NCBI GenBank assembly: GCA_900473915.1
Contig: UCNG01000011.1
Span: forward strand, 1-64,000
From: Hyphomicrobiales bacterium
Lineage (GTDB): Bacteria; Pseudomonadota; Alphaproteobacteria; Rhizobiales; Rhizobiaceae
Reading direction: 5' to 3'
DNA length: 64,000 nucleotides
Position 1 is the first letter of the stretch. Each line of letters begins with the position of its first letter. Shown one piece after another: positions 1-7,911 of the stretch. The notes beneath the pieces are model-generated. The model was not told where the DNA came from, made no database searches, and saw only the letters and a list, made by a program, of their open reading frames with translations. A program made the position numbers and the translations under genes.

Positions 1-2
1 TG

Positions 3-182
3 TCTATTGATCAAACCTTTTCTCACACTGGCACAGGCGTGAGGGAGGCAATGGAAACCATCTCTGCCTTTGCGAAGCACAATATCGAGAAAAGCATAGA
101 AGACAGTATCGCCAATTGCATCAACACAATCGCAATCGAACGCGATGCTATTCTGCGGGAGGTTTCCAAAGATGCCGAGTAA
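3..182 (+). CDS. Hypothetical phage-type protein, 5' end cut by window
   Basis: An open frame runs in from the window edge and stops at TAA 180-182, giving at least 59 residues. The readable part is mostly helical and charged (METISAFAKHNIEKSIED, ending in LREVSKDAE). The stop overlaps the start of the next gene, as in the tightly packed small-gene runs of temperate phages. An internal ATG at 51 could be the true start. I do not recognise the family and assign no function. Confidence 0.5.
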   Translation, partial: SIDQTFSHTGTGVREAMETISAFAKHNIEKSIEDSIANCINTIAIERDAILREVSKDAE

Positions 183-426
183 GGAACTCATCGAGAAGGT
201 GGCGCTGGATTTGGCGCTGTTAAATGACGGCACCGAGGGAACGTGGGAAAGCTATCACGCGGACGCACAGAAAGCGTGCTCCACCATCCTCGCCGCTCTA
301 CAGGAGCCGACAGGGGAGATGTGCAAAGCTGGACGAAACGAAACCATTGGCGTCGGCCATTTTTACGCATCCGACATCTGGCGCGTCATGCTCGCGGCTT
401 CCGCACTTGGGGAGCAGAGCGAATGA
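172..426 (+). CDS. Small hypothetical phage-type protein (84 aa)
   Basis: ATG 172 follows a GGGAGG ribosome site and overlaps the upstream stop; the longer frame from 145 lacks such a site. The protein begins MPSKELIEKVALDLALLN and contains a Trp/Tyr-rich centre (TWESYHADAQKACSTILAAL) and a C-terminal segment GHFYASDIWRVMLAASALG. No catalytic motif is visible. Its last four bases overlap the ATG of the next gene (ATGA), which suggests translational coupling. Genes of this kind sit in the early accessory region of rhizobial prophages. Function unknown. Confidence 0.55.
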   Translation: MPSKELIEKVALDLALLNDGTEGTWESYHADAQKACSTILAALQEPTGEMCKAGRNETIGVGHFYASDIWRVMLAASALGEQSE

Positions 427-632
427 AGCTGACACCAACCATGAAGGAAGCACTAGCCAGCATGGCGGATAAGCTGAAGTACCGCAGCCGCGTCTTTTCT
501 GAACCAAACGAGAATACCGGGCGTGCTCTATTGAAGCGTGGTTTGATCGAAGTCGTTGGGAAATCTGGAGGCTGGAACCTGTACGTTTTGACGGATGCTG
601 GTCGCCAAGTTCTGGCGGAGGAAAGCGAATGA
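423..632 (+). CDS. Small winged-helix-like phage protein (69 aa)
   Basis: Begins at the ATGA overlap (MKLTPTMKEALASMADK). The second half, RALLKRGLIEVV...WNLYVLTDAGRQVL, has the pattern of the recognition helix and wing of a small winged-helix DNA-binding domain (residues about 38-65). It belongs to a row of four genes that all begin with the codons for MKL and end with a similar AGR-x-x-L tail. A role in phage regulation is inferred only from fold pattern and context. A longer frame from 243 overlaps the upstream gene entirely and was not chosen. Confidence 0.55.
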   Translation: MKLTPTMKEALASMADKLKYRSRVFSEPNENTGRALLKRGLIEVVGKSGGWNLYVLTDAGRQVLAEESE

Positions 633-841
633 AGCTGACGACCTCACAATTCTCAATGCAATGTGCGTTCATCGCCAAGAACGCAGCCGCATGGGCTGGC
701 GATGCTTTGACGCTTCCCGAGCGATTGAACGAAGAAGCAGATGTTGCTGCTGTAGCCCGTTTCACGGATGAAATGCGTGAAAGGCTCGATCGGCTGGACA
801 AATGGGCCGGTCGCCAAGCCCTGAAAGGCAGTGACGAATGA
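629..841 (+). CDS. Small hypothetical phage-type protein (70 aa)
   Basis: The start is in an ATGA overlap with the preceding gene. The protein is MKLTTSQFSMQCAFIAKN followed by a helical Glu/Arg-rich part (EADVAAVARFTDEMRERLDRLDK) and the tail AGRQALKGSDE. That tail is nearly the same at DNA level as the tail of the next gene although the bodies are unrelated, which points to shuffling at gene ends. No domain recognised. Confidence 0.5.
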   Translation: MKLTTSQFSMQCAFIAKNAAAWAGDALTLPERLNEEADVAAVARFTDEMRERLDRLDKWAGRQALKGSDE

Positions 842-1083
842 AGCTGACATGGAACCAGCGAAGGGCGCTCGAAAGGATGGCCGCACGCGGGGATGATCCG
901 TACGGTCTGACGACCGCTCAAATGGCAGAACTTCCAGACGTGCGCCCATATCTGTGTGGCGCATCTGCCCGCACCGCCGCCATGGCGCTTGTCCGAAAAG
1001 GATTGGCCGAGTGCATACCAGTCAGCCCCCTGCACTATCGTATCACCGAAGCCGGTCGCAAAGCCCTGAAAGGCGGTGAGTAG
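838..1083 (+). CDS. Winged-helix-like phage protein (81 aa)
   Basis: Starts in another ATGA overlap (MKLTWNQRRALERMAARG). The order of helix (QMAELP), second helix (SARTAAMALVRKGLAE) and beta-wing ending ITEAGRKALKGG is that of a small winged-helix transcription factor. The 3' end shares 20 of 21 bases with the 3' end of the preceding gene (GGTCGC[C/A]AAGCCCTGAAAGGC). DNA binding is inferred; the target is unknown. Confidence 0.55.
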   Translation: MKLTWNQRRALERMAARGDDPYGLTTAQMAELPDVRPYLCGASARTAAMALVRKGLAECIPVSPLHYRITEAGRKALKGGE

Positions 1084-1284
1084 ATGAAGCTGGATCGTGA
1101 ATGGAGGCTTGTCTGGAAGCCGATGAACGAGATCATGGACAGCGTTACGATTAAGGCTGGTGTCCGCTTGAACGCCGCCTTGAAAGATCGCATCGACTGG
1201 CTGGTCTCTAAAGCCGAGAGAAACCCTGAAATGGAACTTCAGTATTTCGAAGCAGGCCGCGCCGCACTGCGGGAAAGGGAGTGA
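1084..1284 (+). CDS. Small hypothetical phage-type protein (66 aa)
   Basis: ATG 1084 directly follows the TAG of the upstream gene. It is the fourth gene in the row starting with MKL; the body (EWRLVWKPMNEIMDSVTIKAG, LKDRIDWLVSKAERN) looks alpha-helical and the tail AGRAALRERE again resembles its neighbours' tails. Nothing indicates an enzyme. Probable accessory phage gene. Confidence 0.5.
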   Translation: MKLDREWRLVWKPMNEIMDSVTIKAGVRLNAALKDRIDWLVSKAERNPEMELQYFEAGRAALRERE

Positions 1285-1316
1285 GGATGAACAAATCAAA
1301 AAATGAGGGAATCAAT

Positions 1317-1520
1317 ATGCACCACGAAAACGACAACGAAGCAGACCTGTTAATGGGCGTCGAGCCAATCGCAAAGTATCTGGGCGTTACCAGGCGCCAA
1401 GCTTATCGGCTGGTCTACGATAAAATTATGCCGAGCTTCAAACTTGGCGGCACAGTCGCTGCTCGCAGGTCCAGTCTCAAAAAATGGATGGAAGACTTGG
1501 AGGCAGGGAACGCAGCTTAA
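1317..1520 (+). CDS. Excisionase-like helix-turn-helix protein
   Basis: The sequence MGVEPIAKYLGVTRRQAYRL followed by PSFKLGGTVAARRSSLKKWM is the MerR/excisionase-type DNA-binding domain usual in recombination directionality factors of rhizobial prophages: helix-turn-helix, then a basic wing. ATG 1317 has a GAGGGA site eight bases upstream; GTG 1281 or ATG 1287 would add residues but GTG 1281 overlaps the previous stop. It is the last gene before tRNA-Lys, where an excisionase would be expected. No integrase is seen beside it, so the partner enzyme lies outside the window or is lost. Confidence 0.7.
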   Translation: MHHENDNEADLLMGVEPIAKYLGVTRRQAYRLVYDKIMPSFKLGGTVAARRSSLKKWMEDLEAGNAA

Positions 1521-1541
1521 ACCGTGTGCCATGTGTCAAAT

Positions 1542-1617
1542 CATGTGCCGTCGATTCCCCGCGCAATCCTGAAATTGCCTGATTTTCTTGGAAATTCCTG
1601 AACATCTACGGCACATG
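1542..1617. repeat. 10-bp inverted repeat near tRNA-Lys 3' end
   Basis: CATGTGCCGT at 1542-1551 and its exact reverse complement ACGGCACATG at 1608-1617 flank 56 bases between the excisionase-like gene and tRNA-Lys. A partial copy of the motif (GTGCCATGTG) precedes it near 1526. The position next to a tRNA 3' end fits integrase or excisionase binding sites of an attachment region, but no duplicated tRNA end is visible in the window to prove it. Confidence 0.4.
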
Positions 1618-1666
1618 GTCAATCAAGCCGCATCAGTCATAAACACTTGATATTGTTGTAGGTTTT

Positions 1667-1742
1667 TGGTGAGCGCGCAGGGATTCGAACCCTGGACCTA
1701 CTGATTAAAAGTCAGTTGCTCTACCGGCTGAGCTACGCGCTC
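1667..1742 (-). tRNA. tRNA-Lys(TTT)
   Basis: Read on the reverse strand the 76 bases form a cloverleaf: acceptor GAGCGCG/CGCGCTC, D-arm GCTCAGC...GAGC, anticodon loop CTTTTAA with anticodon TTT, T-arm with GGTTCGAATCC, discriminator A and an encoded CCA. The phage-like genes lie immediately downstream of its 3' end, the usual place for tRNA-targeted integration. Confidence 0.97.
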
Positions 1743-2035
1743 CCTTATGGAGCAAATCGCCCCGGAAGTGCGGCGGAACATAAGGGCGGCTTGCGGATTG
1801 GTCAACACCATAAAATCAGGTTTCTCCAACATAAATTCAAAAAATCACAGATAAGAGATACTCCATCTCACGCTGCGGCTTCCAGATGCGGGTGAATGTG
1901 CACTTTCCGGACCCGTCGGGCTACTGATCCCCAGTGAAAAATCGATTCTCAAAGCCGAATCTTGACGTAAACCGGTTTCCACTTTTGCTGGGAATGTTTT
2001 AGTTTCATCGGAATGATCTCATAGCACGGTGTTTC
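1743..2035. other. Intergenic region with dispersed-repeat copy
   Basis: No gene is seen here. At about 1971-2002 it contains AACCGGTTTCCACTTTTGCTG and flanking bases, a degenerate copy of a short repeat common in Brucella/rhizobial intergenic DNA; a second copy sits at 5681-5714. The promoter of the following hydrolase gene should be here but I cannot place it with confidence. Confidence 0.4.
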
Positions 2036-3727
2036 ATGTCTCTGACCACCAAGGCATTTTTCCATTTCCGATGCTCGTTGTCCGGTGTGGGTATAGCTGT
2101 AGGCACCTTGTTTTTCGCTGCTTCGCTTACGCCGAGCCTCATTCCGCGCACGTATGTCATGCAGGGAATCCTTGGAGGCGTCGCTTTCGGAGCCGGTTAC
2201 GGCATCGGCGTGCTGTGGCGCTGGCTTTGGCATTACCTTGAATTGTCGGAACCCAAAGACCGACTGCGCAGCCAAGCCAATCTTGCGGTCGGCATTATCT
2301 GTTTCGCAGCGGCTGTCGTAGCGCTCTATTTTGCTGCAGGCTGGCAGAATTCGGTTCGAGCTGTCATGGACATGGAGCCGGTGCCCAGCGCCTATCCGAT
2401 GAGCGTGTCGGCTTTGACTATCGTGACATTCCTCATTCTGTTGGTCCTCGTTCGCCTTCTCATCCAGTTTGGGCGGTTCGTTTCCGCGAAGGTGCAACTC
2501 GTGATGCCTCGCCGGGTGGCCAATGTGCTCGGCGTTGCGATTACGGTCGTGCTTGTCTGGACGATTGCAAATGGGCTGCTTATCCAGTCCGCTTTCAAGG
2601 TTCTGGACCGTTCCTTTCGTGAATACGACGCTTTGATCGAGCCGGATCGCCCACAACCGACAGCCCCTAACAAAACCGGCAGCGCTGCGTCGCTTTTGCA
2701 TTGGAACGAGCTTGGGCGGGCTGGGCGTGAATTTGTTTCCTCCGGCCCTGCAGCTGCAGACATCGCGGCTGTGACCGGAGAAAAGGCAATCGACCCCATA
2801 CGGGTCTATGCTGGCCTGCAAATCGCCGACACACCGGAACAACGAGCTGAACTTGCATTGGAGGAACTGAAGCGGCAACGCGGCTTTGATCGGTCGGTAC
2901 TGGTCGTCATCACGCCGACCGGCACCGGGTGGGTTGACCCTGCTGCAATGGACGGTCTGGAGTTTCTGCATCATGGGGACGTGGCCAGCATCGCCGTGCA
3001 GTATTCTTATCTTTCCAGTCCCTTATCGCTGCTCTTTCAACCTGAGTATGGAGCGGAAGCGTCGCGGGCACTGTTCATTGCCGTCTACAACTCTTGGAGG
3101 AATCTGCCGCGTGAGAGGCGTCCGCGATTGTATCTATATGGTTTGAGTCTCGGCGCAATGAACTCGGAAGTCTCGTCCGAGCTTTTCGAAATGCTCGACG
3201 ATCCGATCAACGGCGCACTATGGAGTGGCCCTCCTTTCCCTAGCCGCGACTGGAAAGCCATGACCAGACGAAGAAATCCGGGAACGCCGGAATGGTTGCC
3301 GGTTTTCAGGGACGGCTCCTTTGCGCGTTTCATGAATCAGAATGGCGAAGCCCCCGGAAATGGAACACGCTGGGGGCCAATGCGCGTGGTCTATCTGCAA
3401 TATGCCAGCGATCCGGTGACTTTTTTCGACACGCTGTCCTTCTACCGTCAACCCGACTGGATGCACGCACCGCGCGGGCCCGATGTGTCACCGGAACTGC
3501 GGTGGTATCCCGTTGTGACCATGCTTCAGCTCGCCCTTGATATGGCTTTTGGAACAACAACACCGATGGGGCACGGGCATGTGTATGCGCCGGAACACTA
3601 TCTCGATGCTTGGTTGGAAATTACCGACGTGACCGGATGGGATACAGACAAGATCGTCAAGCTCAAACAATATTTGCGCCAGAAAATGGATGACGCAAAT
3701 GAAGGCCATGAACAGCGCGGCGGATAG
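2036..3727 (+). CDS. Integral-membrane alpha/beta-hydrolase family protein
   Basis: 563 residues. The N-terminal part (about 10-190) contains several hydrophobic segments (VGIAVGTLFFAAS, IICFAAAVVALYFAAG, VTFLILLVLVRLLI, VLGVAITVVLVWTI), so it is embedded in the inner membrane. The C-terminal part is a predicted alpha/beta-hydrolase with nucleophile elbow G-L-S-L-G (Ser near 371, YLYGLSLGAMNSE) and a likely late His (GHGHVYAPEHY). This matches the paired Abhydrolase_9_N and Abhydrolase_9 families. The substrate is not known; a lipid or ester is likely. The start lacks a strong ribosome site. It stands alone, convergent with the SPFH gene. Confidence 0.8.
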   Translation: MSLTTKAFFHFRCSLSGVGIAVGTLFFAASLTPSLIPRTYVMQGILGGVAFGAGYGIGVLWRWLWHYLELSEPKDRLRSQANLAVGIICFAAAVVALYFAAGWQNSVRAVMDMEPVPSAYPMSVSALTIVTFLILLVLVRLLIQFGRFVSAKVQLVMPRRVANVLGVAITVVLVWTIANGLLIQSAFKVLDRSFREYDALIEPDRPQPTAPNKTGSAASLLHWNELGRAGREFVSSGPAAADIAAVTGEKAIDPIRVYAGLQIADTPEQRAELALEELKRQRGFDRSVLVVITPTGTGWVDPAAMDGLEFLHHGDVASIAVQYSYLSSPLSLLFQPEYGAEASRALFIAVYNSWRNLPRERRPRLYLYGLSLGAMNSEVSSELFEMLDDPINGALWSGPPFPSRDWKAMTRRRNPGTPEWLPVFRDGSFARFMNQNGEAPGNGTRWGPMRVVYLQYASDPVTFFDTLSFYRQPDWMHAPRGPDVSPELRWYPVVTMLQLALDMAFGTTTPMGHGHVYAPEHYLDAWLEITDVTGWDTDKIVKLKQYLRQKMDDANEGHEQRGG

Positions 3728-3772
3728 AGTGTTTCTAACCGGCCAAAGCCGCGCTGCTGCTAATTCGACCGA

Positions 3773-4690
3773 TCAATAATCGGGCGATTTCTGCTGCGTC
3801 TGGGAACTGTTCAAATTCAACATCGGAATCGCTCCGTTCGGCAGCATCGTGGTTGGCAGTTGCCCATCCCATTTCTCGGCCTGCGTCAACGCAACAAGAC
3901 CCGGATTGTCGCGAAGTGCATCGCCACGCGCCTTAATGGCGGTTGCTTCCGCCTCGCCCTTCAGCCTTATAGCTTCAGCCTCGGCCTCCGCCTGAAGACG
4001 AACGGCATCCGCCTGGGCCTCTGCTTCGGCGCGGCGAGCATCTGCCTGCGCTTTTGCCTGCGTCACCGTGATTTCAGCCTGCACCTTTTCGCGCTCCGCA
4101 TTCTGACGAAGACGCTGCACTTCGACTTCGGCCAACATGCGCTGTTCGATGGACTGCTCATAGGAGTCCGAAAAATCGATATTCTCGATCTGCACCGTAT
4201 CGATGATGACCGGACCGCGCACACTGTTCTGAATCGCCTGCGCAATTTCCTGATTGAGACGGCTACGCTCCTGAATAGCCTCGACGGCGTTGAATTTGCC
4301 GAAAACAGTCTTGCTTTCCTCAAAAACGCGTCGCTCCACAAGGCGGGACAATAGGCCGTCTTCACCGCCATAGGTGGCGTAGACTTCTTCCACACGGTCT
4401 GGCGGAATGCGATAGTTGACCGACAGGTTCATCGTGGCTGGCTGCTGATCGCGGCTGTAAGCTTCCATGCTGTTGTAAATCGCGGCCTTGGATTGCACCG
4501 ATATTCGCACAATCGAATCGATCACCGGAATTTTAAAGCCGAGCCCTGGCTGCGCGACGCCAGAAACTGCACCATAGCGCAAGACAACGCCGCGCTCACC
4601 TTCGTCAATTGTGTACCAGGAACCGAGTACAACGCTCAATATACCGAGTATAATTACACCGGCCAGTGCTTTGGGTAAAATCTGGGGCAT
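3773..4690 (-). CDS. SPFH/prohibitin-domain membrane protein (HflC-like)
   Basis: 305 residues from ATG 4690, preceded by GGAG; a frame start at 4717 has no such site. One N-terminal membrane helix (ALAGVIILGILSVVLGSW) is followed by an SPFH domain (TIDEGERGVVLRYGAV...PVIDSI) and a long Ala/Glu/Arg coiled coil (about 190-270, repeated AEAEAQADAVR-type heptads). Prohibitin and HflC proteins form ring- or cage-like membrane scaffolds that modulate FtsH-type proteases. No hflK neighbour is present, so a stand-alone prohibitin-like role is more likely. Convergent with the hydrolase gene; 45 bases separate them. Confidence 0.85.
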   Translation of the reverse strand: MPQILPKALAGVIILGILSVVLGSWYTIDEGERGVVLRYGAVSGVAQPGLGFKIPVIDSIVRISVQSKAAIYNSMEAYSRDQQPATMNLSVNYRIPPDRVEEVYATYGGEDGLLSRLVERRVFEESKTVFGKFNAVEAIQERSRLNQEIAQAIQNSVRGPVIIDTVQIENIDFSDSYEQSIEQRMLAEVEVQRLRQNAEREKVQAEITVTQAKAQADARRAEAEAQADAVRLQAEAEAEAIRLKGEAEATAIKARGDALRDNPGLVALTQAEKWDGQLPTTMLPNGAIPMLNLNSSQTQQKSPDY

Positions 4691-4885
4691 CAAGTCTCCT
4701 TCGACGCTCGGCTGCAAAAGGGCGAGAGTGATTCAACAAGTGCATCCCGGATACCCGCCCCGGATCGCCTTTTAAGATGCACCGGCACGAATGACAACCA
4801 CTCAAGGATGCACCAAGCAGCATCAGTAAACGAAACAAAGCCGTCCATAGAGAGCGGCTTTGTCGAGTTTAACGAGTTTTCCTCG
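4691..4885. other. Intergenic region between BA14K and SPFH genes
   Basis: 195 bases with no supported gene. Both flanking genes read leftward, so this should hold the promoter of the SPFH gene and the terminator of the BA14K gene. No canonical hairpin with a T-run was recognised. Confidence 0.3.
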
Positions 4886-5392
4886 TTAGTAGGGTGAGTA
4901 ACACTGCTGACGGGGGCCGTTATACGGCTGGAACGTATTGTCAGAGGACCGGTAGGACCGGTAACGGTTATAGCACCACTGGACGTGCGCATTGCTGTAA
5001 CTATAAGCAGGCGCGCGGTAGACTGGCGGCGGCGGAGCGGCGATCGCACCACCAATGATTGCGCCAGCACCGAATGCAGCAAGCGGATACCACCATCCGT
5101 CGTTATGACGACGATAGCCATGGCGATAATAACGATAACCCCTGTGGCCGTTCCAGTAACCCGGTCCCGGACGGTAAGGACGGCCATGCCAACCCGGACG
5201 CGGTCCGGGCCGGTATCCGCCCCAGTGACCATGTCTAGGCCCGCGGCGCCAGTCGTCACGGACCTGCTGAATATTCTCGTTACTTGCCGCAGGCGCAGTG
5301 GGCATGACGGGTGCAGCCGAGACTGGAACCATTGCCCCAATCAGAAAGCTGGCACCCACAAGGCCGACCATCATCTTTTTGAAGGTGTTCAT
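4886..5392 (-). CDS. BA14K family exported protein
   Basis: 168 residues from ATG 5392 (GGAG eight bases upstream). It has a signal peptide ([29 protein letters not shown]), then a Gly/Arg/Tyr/Trp-rich low-complexity region, one hydrophobic patch ([16 protein letters not shown]), and the C-terminal block [20 protein letters not shown] ending in RQQCYSPY, which is the BA14K signature with its Cys pair. BA14K proteins of Brucella are surface-exposed or periplasmic, immunogenic and reported to be lectin-like. Single gene by orientation. Confidence 0.85.
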   Translation of the reverse strand: MNTFKKMMVGLVGASFLIGAMVPVSAAPVMPTAPAASNENIQQVRDDWRRGPRHGHWGGYRPGPRPGWHGRPYRPGPGYWNGHRGYRYYRHGYRRHNDGWWYPLAAFGAGAIIGGAIAAPPPPVYRAPAYSYSNAHVQWCYNRYRSYRSSDNTFQPYNGPRQQCYSPY

Positions 5393-5728
5393 CCTATGTT
5401 TCTCCATTTCTATGATGCCATCATTGCTGTCCGTTTATGAATACCCGCTGAACACTACGCTAAATTCTGCAAACTCATTTGATGGCAAGCAATAGGCAGC
5501 TATTTCATCCGTATTCTAACGGAGGAGACCGGAATTCGTTCTCGCTATTCCATTATTTTGGTTAGCAAATTACGCGACAATCGGATAACTTGCGTGAAGT
5601 AGGGCAGCAAGGGTAGTTCCGGATGGAATGGGATTGCGGAATCGCTCTATCTCTTTGTTTTTGCGCATTTTCCAACGCAGAACCGCTTCGCACTTTTGCT
5701 GGAAATGCTGTAGTAATCGTTTCAACGA
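5393..5728. repeat. Divergent intergenic region with dispersed-repeat copy
   Basis: 336 bases between BA14K and the LOV kinase, which are transcribed away from each other, so both promoters should be here. At 5681-5714 it has GAACCGCTTCGCACTTTTGCTGGAAATGCTGTAG (broken here as GAACCGCTTCGCAC then TTTTGCTGGAAATGCTGTAG), related to the 1971-2002 copy by the shared CACTTTTGCTGG[G/A]AATG. These short elements recur in Brucella-group intergenic DNA. No ORF is supported. Confidence 0.4.
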
Positions 5729-7216
5729 GTGGGGTTTGCATTGGCAACAAAGGTACAGCCGTCCGTAGAAGCAATGGGAACATCTTTCTCCCGGGAAGCT
5801 GATCCTTTCACGGCAGCAGTTGAACTGACGCCTATGCCGATGCTCATCACAAATCCGCGGCTGCCCGACAACCCGATTGTCTTTGCAAACAGGGCCTTTC
5901 AGCGTATGACCGGCTATCAGGCCGATGAAATCATAGGAAAGAATTGCCGCTTTCTTCAAGGTCAGGGCACAGACCCTGAACATGTCGAGATGATCCGGAC
6001 AGCCCTTGAAGCAGAACAGTCAATCGATATCGATATTCTCAATTACAAGAAGTCAGGCGAAGCATTCTGGAACCGGCTTCATATTTCCCCAGTCAGAACG
6101 GAGGCCGGTGAACTCCATCACTTCGTTTCATCGCAGCTCGATGTGACGCTGGAACTCGGAAAACTGGTCGAACTCGAAAAAGAACGCGAAACTCTTTCCC
6201 TTGAAAAACAGCGCAGCAATGATCAACTGCAATATATTATTGAAGTGGCGAATGTTGGTTTCTGGACGCGAGATTATCATACCGGTGAAATCAGCTGTTC
6301 GCCGGAATATCGGCGTATTTTCGGGCTGACACCGCAAGAGCCAGTCACCTACGATAAGATCATCGATATGGTGGCGCTGGAAGACCGGATTACGCTGGTC
6401 CAGCGTTCGCAGGAATCTTTCGCGACCGGCAAGTCTTTCCGGATGGAATATCGCATCACGAACAGGCTAGGTCAGGTGCGCTGGGTCGAAACCCGCGCCA
6501 AAGCGCTACCGGGCAAATCGCCGACTCTTCTGGGCATCGTCATCGACGTCACTGAGCGCAAGAAAGCCGAAGCGGACAAAGCTTTGGTAACCCGGGAAAT
6601 TTCGCATCGTTTCAAGAATTCAATGGCGATGGTGCAATCCATCGCCAATCAGACCTTGCGAAATGCCACCGATCCGCAAACGGCAAACGAATTGTTCAGC
6701 GAGCGGCTGCGAGCACTTAGCCAGGCCCACGACATGCTGCTGAGGGAAGACTGGACGGGTACCACTATCAGTCAGATCTGCGAAACCGCCCTCGCCCCTT
6801 TCAACAGCACGTTCGGCCATAGAATTCGTACCCGTGGTCCGGCGCTCGTGGTGAGCGATCGTGTAACGGTTTCTCTTTCACTGGGCCTGTATGAACTCGC
6901 AACCAACGCCGTGAAATATGGCGCTCTCTCCAACGAAAACGGCACGGTCCAATTCGACTGGAATGTCGTTCAAACACAGGGCGAGCAGAAACTTCATATG
7001 CGCTGGATCGAAAGCGGCGGACCTGCAGTCGAGCGCCCTGCCCGCCGTGGCTTTGGCCAGCGGCTGCTCTATTCCGTTCTCGCAGGCGAATTGAAGGCGA
7101 AATGCGACATCGACTTCGCACCAGACGGACTGATAATTGACGTCCTCGCCCCCATGACGGCGGATGTGTTCCCGCACCTCGACGGCATGTCACGTTCACA
7201 AGCCGAGTCGGCCTGA
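5729..7216 (+). CDS. LOV-domain blue-light HWE histidine kinase
   Basis: 495 residues. Residues about 35-140 form a LOV/PAS domain with the flavin-adduct motif GKNCRFLQG (reactive Cys 73). A second PAS domain (about 170-275, [18 protein letters not shown]) follows. The kinase core starts at EISHRFKNS (phospho-acceptor His near 293), an HWE/HisKA_2 dimerisation motif, with the N-box [14 protein letters not shown] and a late GFGQRLL. This is the architecture of the Brucella LOV-HK, a light-activated kinase feeding the general stress response. Start uncertain: GTG 5729, TTG 5741 or ATG 5774 (MGTSFSRE); all keep the LOV domain. Confidence 0.88.
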   Translation: MGFALATKVQPSVEAMGTSFSREADPFTAAVELTPMPMLITNPRLPDNPIVFANRAFQRMTGYQADEIIGKNCRFLQGQGTDPEHVEMIRTALEAEQSIDIDILNYKKSGEAFWNRLHISPVRTEAGELHHFVSSQLDVTLELGKLVELEKERETLSLEKQRSNDQLQYIIEVANVGFWTRDYHTGEISCSPEYRRIFGLTPQEPVTYDKIIDMVALEDRITLVQRSQESFATGKSFRMEYRITNRLGQVRWVETRAKALPGKSPTLLGIVIDVTERKKAEADKALVTREISHRFKNSMAMVQSIANQTLRNATDPQTANELFSERLRALSQAHDMLLREDWTGTTISQICETALAPFNSTFGHRIRTRGPALVVSDRVTVSLSLGLYELATNAVKYGALSNENGTVQFDWNVVQTQGEQKLHMRWIESGGPAVERPARRGFGQRLLYSVLAGELKAKCDIDFAPDGLIIDVLAPMTADVFPHLDGMSRSQAESA

Positions 7217-7219
7217 TGA

Positions 7220-7247
7220 AAAAGAGCAGCGGAATAGCTGCTCTTTT
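7220..7247. terminator. Bidirectional terminator
   Basis: AAAAGAGCAGC, a six-base loop, then GCTGCTCTTTT. It has A- and T-runs on the two arms and lies between the convergent LOV kinase and the small exported protein, so it can serve both. Confidence 0.75.
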
Positions 7248-7253
7248 CGTTCT

Positions 7254-7589
7254 TTAGTTATGCGGGCCACGACGGCGTGGCTCGATGTATACGCGATCAC
7301 GATGGCGATAACGATCATGGCGCCAGCGATCACGGTGGCGTTCGCGATAATAACGGGGTGAATGACGAACCCACCCGCGACGATCATCGCGCCAGCGGCG
7401 ATCCCATACACAGCGGCCGCTTCGCGTGCGAAGCGCACCGCGAGGGCAGCGATAATCAACCTGAATGGCAGAACCAGCGCCATTGGCAGCGACAGCCGAT
7501 ATTGGCGCCGGAGCAACAGGCGTGGCCGCTTCAGCAACAGCAGTTAGCGCGAAAAGCGCGAGAACTGCAGAAACCAATTTAAACTTCAT
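7254..7589 (-). CDS. Small exported Arg-rich hypothetical protein (111 aa)
   Basis: ATG 7589 is preceded by AAAAGGAAAAC; a longer frame from 7652 has no ribosome site. It has a signal peptide (MKFKLVSAVLALFALTAVAEA-ATP), a Pro/Ala linker, a motif YRCPRGALRTRSGRCVWD with two Cys, and then a very basic tail of Arg/His/Asp repeats (RERHRDRWRHDRYRHRDR). It is probably periplasmic or envelope-associated. Such 'RR-rich, GCG-type' small secreted proteins are common in Rhizobiales; function unknown. Confidence 0.7.
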   Translation of the reverse strand: MKFKLVSAVLALFALTAVAEAATPVAPAPISAVAANGAGSAIQVDYRCPRGALRTRSGRCVWDRRWRDDRRGWVRHSPRYYRERHRDRWRHDRYRHRDRVYIEPRRRGPHN

Positions 7590-7911
7590 TCTGTTTTCCT
7601 TTTCAGAGCTGACCAGAATTGGAATATCTTGCCCGCAAATAGGTAGGCCCAACAGACGATTGGTAAAGTCACTTAATCTTACGGCGATCTATCAATCTCG
7701 ACCCGGAATCGCAAAACAAGCCACCACGAACGACCTGCAATTTTGCAGGGGCATTTTTAAGAGAATCCGGATATCAGGAACTTATTGAATTCGCACGCAG
7801 TCCCTTGAAACAAGGAAAAAGCTGCAGAATCTCCAATCCGCAAAGCCGATCCGGCGCCGGTTCACCTCCGGTAGCGAGCGGAGCTTTGCGGCTGTCGCAA
7901 GGAACGGGAAG
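7590..7911. other. Intergenic region with leader hairpin before the cyclase gene
   Basis: 322 bases without a gene, between divergent genes. CCGCAAAGC at 7838-7846 and GCTTTGCGG at 7883-7891 form a perfect 9-bp stem around 36 bases that themselves contain CCGG-type complementarities. The stem ends 20 bases before the cyclase ATG, so it would be in the mRNA leader and close to the ribosome site (AAGGAACGGGAAG). Confidence 0.45.

Noticed and set aside
298-1299. 333-codon reverse-strand frame over the tiny phage genes
   Set aside because: The forward genes have ATGA overlaps, ribosome sites and repeated start sequences; the reverse translation has no domain and no ribosome site was seen.
1949-2974. 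341-codon reverse-strand frame opposite the membrane hydrolase
   Set aside because: Antisense to a gene with membrane helices and a GxSxG motif; the reverse product is rich in His/Arg/Cys without any family pattern.
5729-7216. Classical HisKA histidine kinase
   Set aside because: The phospho-acceptor region EISHRFKNS and the N-box match the HWE/HisKA_2 group, not HisKA.
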